Under the pieces are notes generated by a model, which was not told where the DNA came from, searched no databases, and worked only from the letters and a program-made list of their open reading frames with translations. The position numbers were made by a program, and so were the translations under genes. A stretch of 64,000 bases of DNA. It comes from Labyrinthula sp. Ha. Taxonomy: Eukaryota > Sar > Bigyra > Labyrinthulida > Labyrinthulaceae. Positions within the stretch are counted from its first letter, which is position 1. The number at the start of each line of letters is the position of its first letter. The stretch spans positions 310,001 through 374,000 of the forward strand of contig JAALGZ010000003.1 in the NCBI GenBank assembly GCA_015227615.1, read 5' to 3'. Below, in pieces: positions 36,701 through 48,326 of this stretch.

Positions 36701-39700
36701 TGACTTTGAAGCTATTTTCGAAATTAAACTATGAAAAAAGTAGAAAAGTCATAGAGAAAGGTACAAAGAGCCAGAAAACAGGCAAAAACACTTTCACATT
36801 ATCACAAATATTATGGACGATAGTTTGAGTTATTCTCTTATGGGAGGATAACCCTCACAAAAGAACATAAAAGAGGATCTACATTATGTGGCATCTTGCT
36901 TTGAAACTAAGCATTCAGAGAAGGGGAGCTGAAGAGTGCCTTGAATTATGCCGCACTTTGCAATGACATTAAGTTCGTTGAGTGTAGTAAAAGAATTGGC
37001 AAACGAGTTGATTTTACAAACTGTTCATCAAATGACTACTTCTTAAAGTTCATAGAAAACACTGTCAACAAGTGAAGCTAGAGTTAAGCAAAAGCTGGCT
37101 CAAGAGCTACCAACAAATCTTAGAAATCCACCATCTGGTGTGTCTATTACTGAACAACGGATGCAACACTTTGACGCAGTGGCTCATGGGAGAAAACTAG
37201 CCAATATCACAGTTAAATAGGGTTTGATGTCAAATTTTGTGTTTCTAACTACCATTAGTGATGTTAAGATTGTTATTATTGAATGAAGATGGACACAGCT
37301 TGAAGCAAATGAAATAACTGCAATGGAAACAAAATTTTTCAAAACTTTAATCTCATGCTGCTCTAATTTATATATTTAGAAAGAATCAAGAACGCGATAT
37401 GCCAATTTTAGTCCCATTGGGAGAAATCTATGGTGTACTACTTCCACCTACAAGATAAATTATTCCTATCTCCGAAGATTAGACTTCATTTTTCTTTGTA
37501 GCCGGTATTAGCTCTGAAGCAATATATCTTGCTTATGCTACATTTGAATATTTTTACAATACCTGTGGGATATGTAGCACGGTCGTGGGTTTCAAACATT
37601 TCCCTTAAAGCTATAACTGATTTATACTTCCACTGCACACATGTAGTAAAAATATATCTTTATTTCTGTTCAGTGGATGTATTTTGGCTTCTAGAAATTA
37701 AAATTTTCGCGCCTAAAATAAAAGTTCATGAAATCACAACTGCAAATTTCTAACGCACCTAACTGTAGAATTCTTTTTCAATGTTTTATACAGTATATGA
37801 AAACCTTCAGAAGATAGGAGGCGTTATGACCTTAGTAAGATTCCTCATGCCTGTCTAGATTTGGTTATCGGTTGCCTAATTATTATACCACTTCTCACCA
37901 ACTACTTATCACGGTATACTTTAAAAAAAAATACGTGTTTTTCACACCCAATGCTTTATTGATGGGACACGAAGTAGAGATGGTAAAGATATTCACGAAA
38001 AAATGTATCGCATTTGTTAAGTAAAGAATTTTGTCCAAGTAGGTGTTGTAACTGTCCTGTTTTGCTATTTCTCAATGTAAGGCTACAGGATATTTCCAAC
38101 CATGGAGTAAGTGCTCATTTTTAATTCTCTGTTTCGTAGACGGAAAATAATTTCAATTAAAACTCTATCTTAACCTCAGCGTAAAAAAATTATAGTTCCA
38201 TACAGATGAACTATTTGAGAGGCGAGGATGCTCTTTTCTGATCAACGCTGCCATCTAATCAGATCACTGTAATCGGGCTCGAATAAGGCGTTCAAGAATG
38301 AGGATGTAGCAATCGACGTAAATAAACAACTGAAGTACATCCTTGGGACAAAACCTGTGTCTAATTTAGCAGTTGCTACCAGTTCTAGCTTCGAATGAAT
38401 ATGTTTGCCTGGGTTATGGCTCGTGCAAACACTTTCTCAATCTTGACTTGGAAAAGAAATTTTCCAACCGTCTCAGTGACATATGACAATTTACCGGTCT
38501 ATCATATCATATGCGAGCTAGAATATTTCCGCAAAGAACCCAATCTTTTTTTTCTGAGTTTAGTATACTAGAATATCTGTGTTAGAATAAGAGGCCGGAT
38601 TTGATTTAATCATAATTTATCGATACAATTTTGCCCTTTTTCTACGTTCCTTCTGATAATTCCCCAATTATTTTGATTTATTACTGATAATCACTTAATA
38701 ATCAGCATAGAATAAGAATAGTTTGATAAGAATAAAACCCCAATTCTTTTGTTCATAATCAGAATCAAAACAATTATCAAATAATTCTTGATAATTTTCG
38801 TTAAATCTGATTCCTAACTAGAATCAAGGTGTCTTGTCCACAAGATTTCTCATTTTTCTATGTTTTCAAGTTATACTTCACTTCTCATTTTCACCCTTTA
38901 TTTGTTGGCTCCCTAGAGTTTTGGAACATTTGCACTCGTCACCAGCAAACTCTTCTCGATGCTTAGGAATGAAACCCAGAGTTTGATCGGTATTAATCCA
39001 CAGGGCTAATCTTTATTTTCAACTTCTTGGAAATAGTGTTTATGGAAGGAAACAGCACGGCTATGATTAGAGAGTTAACCGGGTTAAGATATGCACAAAT
39101 TTACACAAGGGGGGCAAACCGTATGTAGACAATTTTTGACCACTCATGTTGTCTTGCACAGTTGATACCCATAACAGGATCTCCCCAATGCTTTGCAGCG
39201 CAAGGAGAATATGAACCATCCAAAATGAAGTGCAAGCCTTAATTTTACATGACTCACATAGTTCAGCCCAAAAGTTTTTTCTGGTTCTGTCTTATTGATA
39301 GGTGTGATATTTATCACATACTTAGCAAATGTCGGTGGAAAATTCTAAGTTGCCTGCGCAGAATTGAACCTGTGATGGCAGAGAGTGAAGCTTAATGGGC
39401 TAATGTGAATTGATGTGATGTAACTTGAGAATGGGGTATAAGTGGTGTCATAAATGACGTAGCTGTGCTTCCTGGTATGATTCAGCAAAGTTCTAATTGG
39501 AGACTTGATATTCTTATTTTACTCAAATTAATTTTTGGAAGTTTTGACATCTATTAAAGCTGTTCAAAAATTTTCAACATTGCCCTGAGAAACGAGCTGA
39601 GAATTCTAGGACATTTCCAACTATTTCTCAGGCATTTCTCATTATTTCTTTAGGATTGAACAGAATTAACTCGTTTATTAATCAAGCGAGTATGTGACCT

Positions 39701-40701
39701 ATTCACCATGTAGCCACCTGTACCTGGAAGAGCTAGGTTTCAGGGTTTTGGACTTTAACAAGCGAATTAGATTTTAAAGCCAGAGATTGATCTCAAATTT
39801 AGTTCCATTGTGCACGAGTCACAGATATGATATAGCTGTTAACTTTGTTAGCTAAGGGAATTTTTAAATGAGGTACATCACCTTTTCTCATTGGATTTCT
39901 CAGAATTCAACAATCCTATTCTTTAGTACCTGGCTATTGTTTCATTTTGATTTTTTTTCTTAGTTGTTAGCTGTTTTCATATTTCCTGACAAAACTGAAA
40001 CTAGCCTGGAACCAAAGACTACCAGTCGGATATCAAAGTTAAATTTAATTGGTTAATTAAATTGAAAGATTTTTCTCTTGAAAGAAACTTTTCGTCCCCT
40101 CGCTAGAAGCACTTTTGATGTAACTGCTCAAAATTGCAGGTTTTGACGTTTTACTCAAAACTTTTTAATAAAAAATTTGTGCCTTGTGAACGCATCGAAT
40201 TGCAAAAATTTCTTTAAATTGAGTTACGTGACCAAATTTGCACAGAGCGAAGTATAAACTAACTTTAAGTTTTTTCTGTACAATGTTTAGAGTTTTCTTC
40301 ATTTTGTTCATACCGATTACGTTGTCTGCTCCAGCTTGAATCCAATCACGAAAAGAGAAGTCGGATAATCTTGAAGCACAAGACAGTTTATTTATTTTTG
40401 CAGGTAAAATCGGAAACAGTCACAAAGTCAAATCAGCACATTATAAACGTTGTAAAGGACAATTTACTCAAAGTTTTTTCTAAATTTTGTTCTTAGAAGA
40501 AAACAAGAGAAGGACAAGATGTTGCACCACTGAACCATCAACAGAGACAAAAGACTAGGTCCTTATCAGGTATCTACTTATAACTTAGTTAACACTCTTA
40601 ATTTAATTTCAATTATTGACTCTAATCCCAATCTATCCTGTTAAATCGAGCGTCAGGGAATTAACAACAAGACTGAAGCCAGGAAAAAATATTGTAGAAT
40701 T
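33722..40701. other. Long AT-rich intergenic region with repeat and decayed fragments
   Basis: About 7 kb. Overlapping frames on both strands at 33845-34159 (84-104 codons) show no motif. At about 36538-37210 on the plus strand, short frames (96 codons with GTG start, then segments reading YAALCNDIKFVECSKRIGK and ITEQRMQHFDAVAHGRK) look like decayed coding sequence without a recognisable family. A MITE-like fragment lies at 38761-38816. A TA microsatellite is near 34950-34966. Nothing else is supported. Confidence 0.5.
38761..38816 (-). repeat. Fragment related to the 51.2-kb hAT-type MITE
   Basis: This stretch resembles the reverse complement of the first 55 bp of the element at 51152-51580. 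Both read AGAATCAA, then AATTATnAAATAATTnTTGATAATTTT at the same spacing, and both end in CCTA at the position of the element terminus. AT-rich flanks upstream to about 38640 contain more TGATAAT and GATTCTTAT words typical of the element, so the copy may extend further. The low complexity of the shared words limits confidence. Confidence 0.4.
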
Positions 40702-42058
40702 ATGTCGGAAGATCTTCGAAATGGAAAGGTACATCTTCATGAAGTAAATGGGGCAGAACAAACGGCAAAAGAGGTAAGACCTATGAATGTTTTAAACTGG
40801 ATGAAATTAAGTTGCTATGCAATGATTGTGGAGTTTCTGTTAACTATACGAACAAGAACACGACGGCTATGCGTAATCATAAGGGGAGATGCAAGAATAT
40901 TATACTGAAAGAAAAGGAAAAGTCTCGGAAGAAGATTAGTGGCGGAATTTCAAAATTTCTTTTGAACCAGAGCTCTACTCAGGCTAGGGGTCAACATGCC
41001 TTTGGAGTGAAGGGAAGTTCAAGTGCCAATGATGCATATAAAGCAGTTTATGAAGCTCAGAGGAAGGCTGTTGTCATGCTGAAGCAAAGTTTTGGATTCT
41101 GGAGTAAACCTTGCATTGTGGACGTTGTTCGAGCCCTTCATCCTGAGCACAAACTTGTTGGACGACAATGCTTCAAGAAGGATATTATGAATGATTACAA
41201 GAAGGCTAAGAAGCTTATAGCAGTGGATTTGATGAAGCAGGTCAAGAGTGGAAGTTTCAGTATAACATGCGATAACTGGTCTTCAACATGTTACAAAGGC
41301 TATATGATGTTGACTCTGCATTGGATAACCTAAAGCTTTCAGATGAAAAGGTTGGAGCTGTCCTTTGACAGTACAGGGGAAAGCACGATGGTGGAGCTAA
41401 CTGCAACTTGATAATGGCTACGTTGAAGGAATTCATTATGCAGCATAACGTTGTTAGAAATACAACGGACAACGGAGGCAACGTGCTTTCTACTGGTAAA
41501 AGGCTGCATAGTATATTATTGCAAGAAGAGGAAAAAGCTACCAGCGAAGGAAATGTAGCTATTGCTCCTGTTTTGACGCTGGATGGCTTTCATTTTCGCT
41601 GCATGGCCCAGGTGAACAACTTGATTACAAAAGAAGTATTGAAGCATCTCAAGAAGAAGTTACACCGAGCTAGAAGGTTCAGGCTTTATTTTAATGGAAC
41701 AGCAAGACAAGGCCTCTGGGAAGCAGCTGTAGAAGCATGTGGTCTCAAGGGCAAAGATGATGCAAAGTTGCCAAGTATTGATGTTGCCACAAGATGGGAC
41801 AGCATGTTCCTTTTTCTACTAGCCTTGGTGAAGAGGAAAGGTATCATCTTAGAAGTTCAGGAAAAGATGCCAGCTGATAGAGAGTCTACAATGGTAAAAC
41901 TTAATGACTCGGAGTTTCATATCATGAGCTTTATTACAGATATGTTGAAGCCGAGCTGTCTGGTAACGAAGCGGGCTTCGAGTAACACAGAGGTGACTGT
42001 TTGTTACAGAAGAAAGATGTTTCAAGCTCTATCTAAGTCGTTAAGGGAAATAAAGTAG
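40702..42058 (+). mobile_element. hAT-family DNA transposon fragment with BED finger, broken
   Basis: Three overlapping or adjacent frames make up a truncated transposase. The 40812 frame holds a BED-type zinc finger (TYECFKLDEIKLLCNDCG ... MRNHKGRC), then the hAT catalytic-core segment SGSFSITCDNWSSTCYKGY, where CDNWSS carries the first catalytic Asp. The 41408 frame continues with NTTDNGGNVLS (second Asp), CMAQVNNLI, and DVATRWDSMF. It stops after MLKPSCLVTKRASS, so the C-terminal insertion-helix/dimerisation region with the catalytic Glu is missing or unrecognisable. At least one frame change separates the two main parts, and another lies upstream of the finger. No terminal inverted repeats were found. 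It is therefore an inactive remnant and could be related to the MITE-like element at 51.2 kb. Confidence 0.85.
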
Positions 42059-43246
42059 AAGTGCAGTGTATCGGCATGAGGTTTGAATTATTAGTTTATT
42101 GTATAAGTAGTTTGAGAAATATGATTGGTTAGACAATATAAACACATTGGAAAAACACTATGACCAGGAGAGTCATGGTTGGAATCCAACAACGTGGAAA
42201 CACAAAAAAGTAATAAAAAGAAAGAGATAACTAATAAGTTGTACAAAGCTATAAAACCATCCTAATTATTGAAAAGAGGAAATATCCTTTAAGATATGAA
42301 AACGTTCGAACTAGAGCCTATCTATCTGAGCCAAATTCCAGGTAGATCTAGTAGTGAATCTCCCTATGAAGTTACTGAGCAATTAACCATTGCTCGCACT
42401 GTAAGCTAGAATTCATAGAGACAGTTGACTCTGTCTTAGTCTCTTTAGTCCAAATCATTTAGCAAGAAACATAAACAAAGAGGTGCCTAAAAAATAAAAA
42501 TACGCTCAGATGGTAGTGCATGAAAATATATCTTCAAAAAAAAATTCTGATTATTGGATGTATTATCGTCAGTGCAAGGAAAATGTTGCAGGATGGAAAC
42601 TCTCGAGTTCATCGCCCTCTAGGAACTGCTCTTGAGTAAGCAATTACTGCATGAGCCATCCAGGAATACTGAGGCACTCAACTGAACGGCCCACCGTATC
42701 ATATTGGACTTCTGCTTCACCAAGACCTAACAAGCAGTTCTAATGAACTTAGGCGTGAATAGCGTGATCTGTGGAATTAACTGCGAGTAAAAACCACTAA
42801 TCTAGTCCAAAGAAAAACGAGTCAGTCGTCAATATTTCGCATCATACTTCAGTAGCAAAGCTGGCGTTATTGTAACTTCTTCATTCTCAAGAAATGAAAG
42901 CGATCTGGCAAAATCTAACAGGAACCTAGTTATCTTCAACGACATAAGCCTCGAAGCGAGCTGGGGTTATATTGTCCTCATGTCACTTAAAAAATTTTGG
43001 TCTGACTTTTAGATACACTTCAACAGATGCACATGGCGTTCAAGAAGGGGAATCCAAGTCTCTTCACACCAAAAACAAAGGAAAGTAAAAACAGCAAGCT
43101 CTTTACCTTATTTCTGGACACATTGACATATTTAACACTTTATCTATTTCACTGGTTTCAGTTTGTATTCTTGCTAAACCAATTAAATGATATCCAACAA
43201 CCAATCAAATTGAAAAAAAAATTTTTGGGCAATTGTTAAGTGCAAA
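42059..43246. other. Intergenic, no gene seen
   Basis: About 1.2 kb between the hAT remnant and the RlmN gene. It may include the degraded 3' end of the transposon, but I saw no conserved hAT C-terminal motif and no terminal repeat. Two CCAAT boxes (CCAATTAAATG near 43180 and CCAATCAAATTG near 43201) lie within 70 bp of the RlmN start and are the best promoter candidates. Confidence 0.5.
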
Positions 43247-44788
43247 ATGAAACCTGTTTGTCTTGTGGATGTAAAAAGTGTTGAAGAGTTTTTGATAGAG
43301 AATGGTTTCGAGAGACAAGTAGAAGACTACACTGAGAAAATAATAAATCATTGCTTTTACATTGAAAAACAATTTTTGAGGTCTCTAGCATTATACAACG
43401 TTAGCTTAAGAGCGCAGTTAACCGAGGTTGAAGCTCTTCAGATCATCGCACGCGATACTACTCAGCTCTTCCTAGAACATCCTTCAACTGCAAAACGACT
43501 GCCCCATCTTCTTCTCAAAGCTCTTACTGTGACAGCAAAACTAAGAACCATCACTCTAAAACCTGTTGAGGTTTCTACAAGTGAAAATCTTGAAACTTCC
43601 AAGGTTCTTGTTGCATTACCGCAGAAACAAAACTCAATCAAGCAGTACAATGTTGAGTTCGTTGTGCTCAGACATTCAAAGCGCACAACAATATGTATAT
43701 CTAGCCAAGCTGGGTGCCGAATGGGGTGTACCTTTTGCGCCACAGGATCCCTTGGGTATGAAGAAAATCTTAAGTCTGGTGAAATAATTCAGCAACTGTT
43801 TCTGGCCCAAAGGTTTCTTGCTCTAACTGATCCGGATCTAAGGATAAAATATCAAAAAAGTTCTTCCATGGGTTTTGGGACTCCAACACTTCTCTCAACA
43901 GCGGAAGAGAATCTGCAACTTCTTTCTCTTGTTTCAAAAGGAAGTAAAATTAATTGGAGACTACTCGATAATGGTTATAGAAAGATTTGTAACGTTGTTT
44001 TTATGGGAATGGGTGAACCATTGAATAATTATAGTAACGTGAAGGAAACTTTGAGAACTCTAATCCATACTTCCAGATTTAGTCTAAAAGGATCTAAAAT
44101 TACTGTATCTACTGTTGGTGTGATTCCGAAGATTAAAAAGCTGGCAGTAGATTTTCCGACGGTTAGTTTTGCTTTAAGTCTGCATGCACCGAATCAGCAA
44201 CTTAGAAAGAAGTTGATACCTACGAGTACAGCTTACAAGCTAGATCGGTTAATGGATAGCTTAGCTTACTATTTGGAACATAGTGAGCAGGGATCTATCT
44301 TTATAGAATATATACTTATAGCTCAGCTGAACGAGTCGAAGGAAGTTGCACAGGAATTGCTTGCTCTTTTCGATAAGTTCCTTCAGGTGAATCCCCAATT
44401 CACGAGAAATGTGTTCAAAGTCAACCTTATTCCTTACAACCCGATTTACAATCCAAAGGGTTTTGCCAAGCAGTATAAGGCGCCTTCCTGGGATAGTGTT
44501 AAAGAGTTTCGAAAAACAATTATGTCTGGAGGTTTCTTCTGCACAATACGAACGGAAATGGGTGGAAAGATCAACGGTGCTTGTGGTCAACTAGCACTTT
44601 TTAGCGAGAAGAAGAATGATTTAATCGATATAGAAGATTTCGTTGGTAAAAAAGGAAAAAAAGATATGAAAAAGGTAATAAAAAAAAAGATAACCAAGAA
44701 ACCGAAGGAACAAGTTTCTTACCGAGCTATAGAACTTGCTTGTTTCTCCAGTATTTTGTTCGGCTTACTCAACCTGGCTCAAGGTTGA
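43247..44788 (+). CDS. rlmN: RlmN-type radical SAM RNA (adenine-C2) methyltransferase
   Basis: A 513-aa single-exon protein. The radical SAM cluster motif is CRMGCTFC (Cys157, Cys161, Cys164); TICISSQ places Cys150 seven residues earlier, as in E. coli Cys118, and GACGQL places Cys447 where E. coli has the methyl-carrying Cys355. MGMGEPLNNY, TVSTVGVIP, FALSLHAPN and LIPYNP are also conserved. The bacterial enzyme makes m2A2503 in 23S rRNA and m2A37 in some tRNAs. Compared with the 384-aa E. coli protein there is an insertion at about residues 192-246 and a C-terminal extension (451-513) that is Lys-rich, then ends with a hydrophobic stretch (FSSILFGLLNL). I see no clear organelle presequence, so the site of action (organelle or cytosol) is open. 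Confidence 0.93.
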   Translation: MKPVCLVDVKSVEEFLIENGFERQVEDYTEKIINHCFYIEKQFLRSLALYNVSLRAQLTEVEALQIIARDTTQLFLEHPSTAKRLPHLLLKALTVTAKLRTITLKPVEVSTSENLETSKVLVALPQKQNSIKQYNVEFVVLRHSKRTTICISSQAGCRMGCTFCATGSLGYEENLKSGEIIQQLFLAQRFLALTDPDLRIKYQKSSSMGFGTPTLLSTAEENLQLLSLVSKGSKINWRLLDNGYRKICNVVFMGMGEPLNNYSNVKETLRTLIHTSRFSLKGSKITVSTVGVIPKIKKLAVDFPTVSFALSLHAPNQQLRKKLIPTSTAYKLDRLMDSLAYYLEHSEQGSIFIEYILIAQLNESKEVAQELLALFDKFLQVNPQFTRNVFKVNLIPYNPIYNPKGFAKQYKAPSWDSVKEFRKTIMSGGFFCTIRTEMGGKINGACGQLALFSEKKNDLIDIEDFVGKKGKKDMKKVIKKKITKKPKEQVSYRAIELACFSSILFGLLNLAQG

Positions 44789-45822
44789 GATAAAAAGTCC
44801 GATATACAATTGTATTCAGGTTTTCATTTTTTCAAAATAGAATTCAAATTTGGCCTTTGTAATTATTTCAAGAACGAGATGCGGAAACATTTTATCAGGG
44901 CGTTTAAGTGGTCGAATTCTAAGTTTGCCCTCTTATAAACAGATACAAAGTGTTTAGTCAAAGGAGAGTTTAAGACATACAGAAATGTGTCATGGGTAAC
45001 GTGGTACCTGAGTTTACTTACAACCAGGATAACGCGGGTAGTATTGTAACACATCTGTTTTGCCTTATTCCCTTCAGTTAGGCTATGGGAGAACCTTTAA
45101 GAACTAGTCACATTGTTCTAAAGAACTACTTGAAGAAATGTTTATTTTGAGTGAAAGCAGTACAACTGAAATACATGTAGTCAGCGATTAGAATAAGATA
45201 TAACAATGGACAAATAAACATCTGAACTACAATGTTTTATTTTGAAATCCTATGTGTCGTTTTGCTAGTTCGATGCTCTCTCTTTCTACACCAGAAAGGT
45301 TCCTTTGTTTTAGCATTATCTGCTAAACCCTTTTGTTATAACTTCAGGTTAATTTCATATTTAAGAAAAACTGGAATAGGCTTCACGATACTAGGAATCA
45401 CACTTGCGTACTGGTTCCTCTTATTATAATCGTGTTGACGGAGGCTCAAAAAAAAAGTTAATGCTCTCAAGGTAGTATTAATATGTTTTTTAACCAAGGT
45501 GAGCAACTGTTATATCAAATTGGTATGTACTAGTATAATGGTTACCTTTTAACCAGCCTACAAAAGTCACTATTAGTTCAATATTCGAGAAAGCGCCATT
45601 TAGAAACCAAAAGTTATATAATTCTGCGTTATGACTTAGTTGCTACACGTAAACGAATAAATATCCACTCAAGTATCCAGAATATGTTTCAACAAGATCA
45701 CCCGCTTAAATAAGCAATGAATAATTTGTTCTTCACTTTTGTAAAACGACATACAAACACTTATAGATATCTCAATAATATCGCTACTCTAACTTGGGCG
45801 TAATATATATATACTGCTTTTG
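44789..45822. other. Intergenic between convergent genes, no gene seen
   Basis: About 1 kb between the RlmN and TENT4-like stops. A 65-codon ATG frame at 45232-45429 ends with one hydrophobic segment (FTILGITLAYWFLLL) but has no homologue I recognise and no supporting context. Confidence 0.5.
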
Positions 45823-47802
45823 TCATGTCTCCAATCCTTGTGAACTTTGATTTATGCTTAATATTGGGCCAGACCCTGCACCTCCTCGTTTCTGTTGCTT
45901 CACTCTATCTCTAACAGTGGCTCGCTGGATCACGTTCTCAAACACTCCCTTATATGCAGGGCAACTCATGATTTCACGCCGCTGCTGCATTCCAGCCATG
46001 AACTTCTCATAATTGGCTCGTAGCCTAGAAGCTCTTCTGTGCTGCACAGCTTCTAGTTTCTGGCTCATTCCCTTGATGTCGTACTTCTTTTGATTAGTCA
46101 GAGCCTTCTTGTTAAGAGCCTGAGCCTTCTCTCCGAAACAAGCTGATAGTTTACTTATGTTCGCAGCAAAGTCTGAGAACAGGCCCTGAACTTTGTAAAA
46201 TTCGAATGACCCTTCACCGATACAATGATTTACAGCAACAGGATCCTTTATACTCAAATTTTGGCCACCCTCTACGGGACACAACTTCCCTTTTTTTGGA
46301 TCTACACAAACTGAAGAGAGTTCTAATCCACCATCAGAAGGAAGACAAAATAGCTTGAAGAAGCACATAACCAGCAGTCCCAAGTTCTTTGAACTTACAT
46401 CCTTGTGATGTTTATAAAATTTCTTCAGAAGAGTTAGTTTCTTACTATTCTCCAAAACATGAATTTCATCATCTAAGTAGTTAACTTGCGCACTTTCATT
46501 GAATATGGGTTTGTATATTCGTCTTGCAGTTGGTTTTGAATTAGAAAAGGGAAGACAAGACACATCACTAAAGAAACTTGCTGCCCTCCTGGGTGACGAG
46601 CTTTTCACTTCATCGAACGAAAGATACTCTGAATACCCGTAGAAGTCATCATCCCTACTCGAGCACTGTTCTTCTGCTTCCAACACATTCAACATAAATA
46701 AAATAAGTAACGAAAGTGCATAAGATCCCACACCACCAGTGTACGTGTCATTAAAATTAAATTTCTGCAACAAAAGCTTCAAAAACATACAAAGTGGTTT
46801 AAATTGGGGAAAGTTACGCTGCGTGCTCAATATAAAATCACGAGCTTGAAGTCCAGAATGCTCTGGTGTTAACACAGAAACATCGACGTCTAGGACAACT
46901 TGGTTCATATTTAACTTTAGTTTTAAGACAGGTACATTTGATTGGATCAACTTAATCTCCTGAATTAGTACCGGGTTCTGTGGTTCTTCAGAAATTGAGA
47001 ACGAACTCCATTTAGATGCAGGAATATATGAACTTCTTTTTTTCCTTCCCTTATCTCCTATTACAGAATCATCAGCCATAGCCATTGGGGACAACGTTTT
47101 TGCATGGGAAGTTTCCCTGGTCATGCTAGGAGAGCGTGTTTGGTGTGGCACATTTTGAGAGTTCTGTCTCGCGTAAAATAAATTTTGGACTGAGGACAAA
47201 ATAGTTATAATCTCCCTTTTCTCAATCTTCTCATACAATATATCGTTGTTTTGGATGTATAAGTGTGTGGCTAGTTTATTCCATGATTGGTAATAGCAGT
47301 TTTTGAGTAATAAATCAGCATTTTGTATATGTTCGTTATACGGAACGGGAATATTTGGATAATATCGTAGCATTGAGCAATCCGATTGAGTTACTTTTTC
47401 AAAATTAAGCAGAATGTCCAAGTCGCTTTTCCCATTTAAGAACAACCCAGTGGACACAGATCCGTACACATCAATTTCAAGATTGGGAAATTGAGAAGAA
47501 AGAAGACGATGAACATAGTTATAGGCCAGGTTATTTGACTTTGACGCTTGCTTTTGTGTGAAAGTTAGCTCTTCGATTGTCCATTGAACAAGTGCATCGA
47601 CGTTCTGAAGTTCTTCACCTACAAAAAACTCCTCCCCTTCAATTTCAGAAATAATATTTTCCATAACTTCACCAACTTCCGCCTTTCGCGTTCCTCTAAC
47701 TGTCGGTCTAGATTCAGTAGAAGTTGAAGAGTGAGAACAACAGGAATTTAGCTTCGAAGAGGAGAAACACCCTTCGTTTGTGTGCTTATCTTCCAATTTC
47801 AT
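45823..47802 (-). CDS. TRF4/TENT4-like non-canonical poly(A) polymerase
   Basis: A 659-aa single-exon protein; the ATG at 47802 is the first in the frame. A polar, Ser-rich N-terminus of about 60 residues precedes the nucleotidyltransferase domain: VYGSVSTGLFLNGKSDLDILL contains the GS of the family and the two catalytic Asp (about 127 and 129), and QVVLDVDVSV (about residue 300) supplies the third. A long low-complexity Ser/Lys-rich insertion lies between them (about 210-270). The PAP-associated region follows (LKLLLQKFNFNDTYTGGVGSYALSLLILFML), then DPVAVNHCIGEGSFEFYKVQ. The C-terminus is basic (RASRLRANYEKFM, DRVKQQKRGG), suited to RNA binding. TRF4/TENT4 enzymes add short A tails to nuclear RNAs for exosome decay (TRAMP) or mixed tails to mRNAs; which applies is unknown. 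The signature is split in the usual order, so activity is likely. Confidence 0.88.
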   Translation of the reverse strand: MKLEDKHTNEGCFSSSKLNSCCSHSSTSTESRPTVRGTRKAEVGEVMENIISEIEGEEFFVGEELQNVDALVQWTIEELTFTQKQASKSNNLAYNYVHRLLSSQFPNLEIDVYGSVSTGLFLNGKSDLDILLNFEKVTQSDCSMLRYYPNIPVPYNEHIQNADLLLKNCYYQSWNKLATHLYIQNNDILYEKIEKREIITILSSVQNLFYARQNSQNVPHQTRSPSMTRETSHAKTLSPMAMADDSVIGDKGRKKRSSYIPASKWSSFSISEEPQNPVLIQEIKLIQSNVPVLKLKLNMNQVVLDVDVSVLTPEHSGLQARDFILSTQRNFPQFKPLCMFLKLLLQKFNFNDTYTGGVGSYALSLLILFMLNVLEAEEQCSSRDDDFYGYSEYLSFDEVKSSSPRRAASFFSDVSCLPFSNSKPTARRIYKPIFNESAQVNYLDDEIHVLENSKKLTLLKKFYKHHKDVSSKNLGLLVMCFFKLFCLPSDGGLELSSVCVDPKKGKLCPVEGGQNLSIKDPVAVNHCIGEGSFEFYKVQGLFSDFAANISKLSACFGEKAQALNKKALTNQKKYDIKGMSQKLEAVQHRRASRLRANYEKFMAGMQQRREIMSCPAYKGVFENVIQRATVRDRVKQQKRGGAGSGPILSINQSSQGLET

Positions 47803-48179
47803 CAAACCTTCGTAGGGATAACTCTACCTTATCAAAAACGCTCACGGAATATATAGCTTTATCTGCGTATAATGTGCGTTTAGCGCGAAAACAACTTCTT
47901 TTACTGTACTTTGTTTTGGGTCGTTGTTTTCTGTTGAATTAATGTCGGTGTGGGTTTTGGGCGAATTTGGATGGCCATATATGTCACTTCAAATCTCCGT
48001 GTTTACTTTTTGTGCAGGGTGCAATGAATCAGTAACGTTAACAAACGTTTAGAATTTGGACGTATCTTGCCAGTATACGAAACGTTAAGTGTGGTTAACG
48101 TTAATATTGTGGGAGCACGTTAAAGATTATTCTATAAGAAATATCAACTGCATGTCCTTCCGGAAGTCTGCCGGCATAG

Positions 48180-48326
48180 ACCGTGGTTGGGAATCGAGAA
48201 ACGGGCCATTGACGGGAATTCCCGAGTAACTTGAGACCTACTGAAAGAGCTTGAGGTTTTGGGCGGGAAATGAAAGGCCAATAGAAAAATGGGAAAGCTT
48301 ACTTGGGAACGAGTCCCGACCGCGGT
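48180..48326. repeat. GC-rich inverted-repeat element
   Basis: ACCGTGGTTGGGAATCG (48180-48196) is matched in inverted orientation at 48310-48326 (reverse complement ACCGCGGTCGGGACTCG), 14 of 17 positions. The interior is GC-rich against an AT-rich background and contains the perfect palindrome CGGGAATTCCCG (48213-48224). GGGAA followed by CGAG recurs three times. It could be a small MITE or a DNA segment encoding a structured RNA. It lies about 380 bp upstream of the TENT4-like ATG. No clear target-site duplication was seen. Confidence 0.5.

Noticed and set aside
45232-45429. A 65-codon ATG frame with a C-terminal hydrophobic segment, possibly a small membrane protein.
   Set aside because: No recognisable family; hydrophobic codons are common in AT-rich noncoding DNA; no promoter-motif support.
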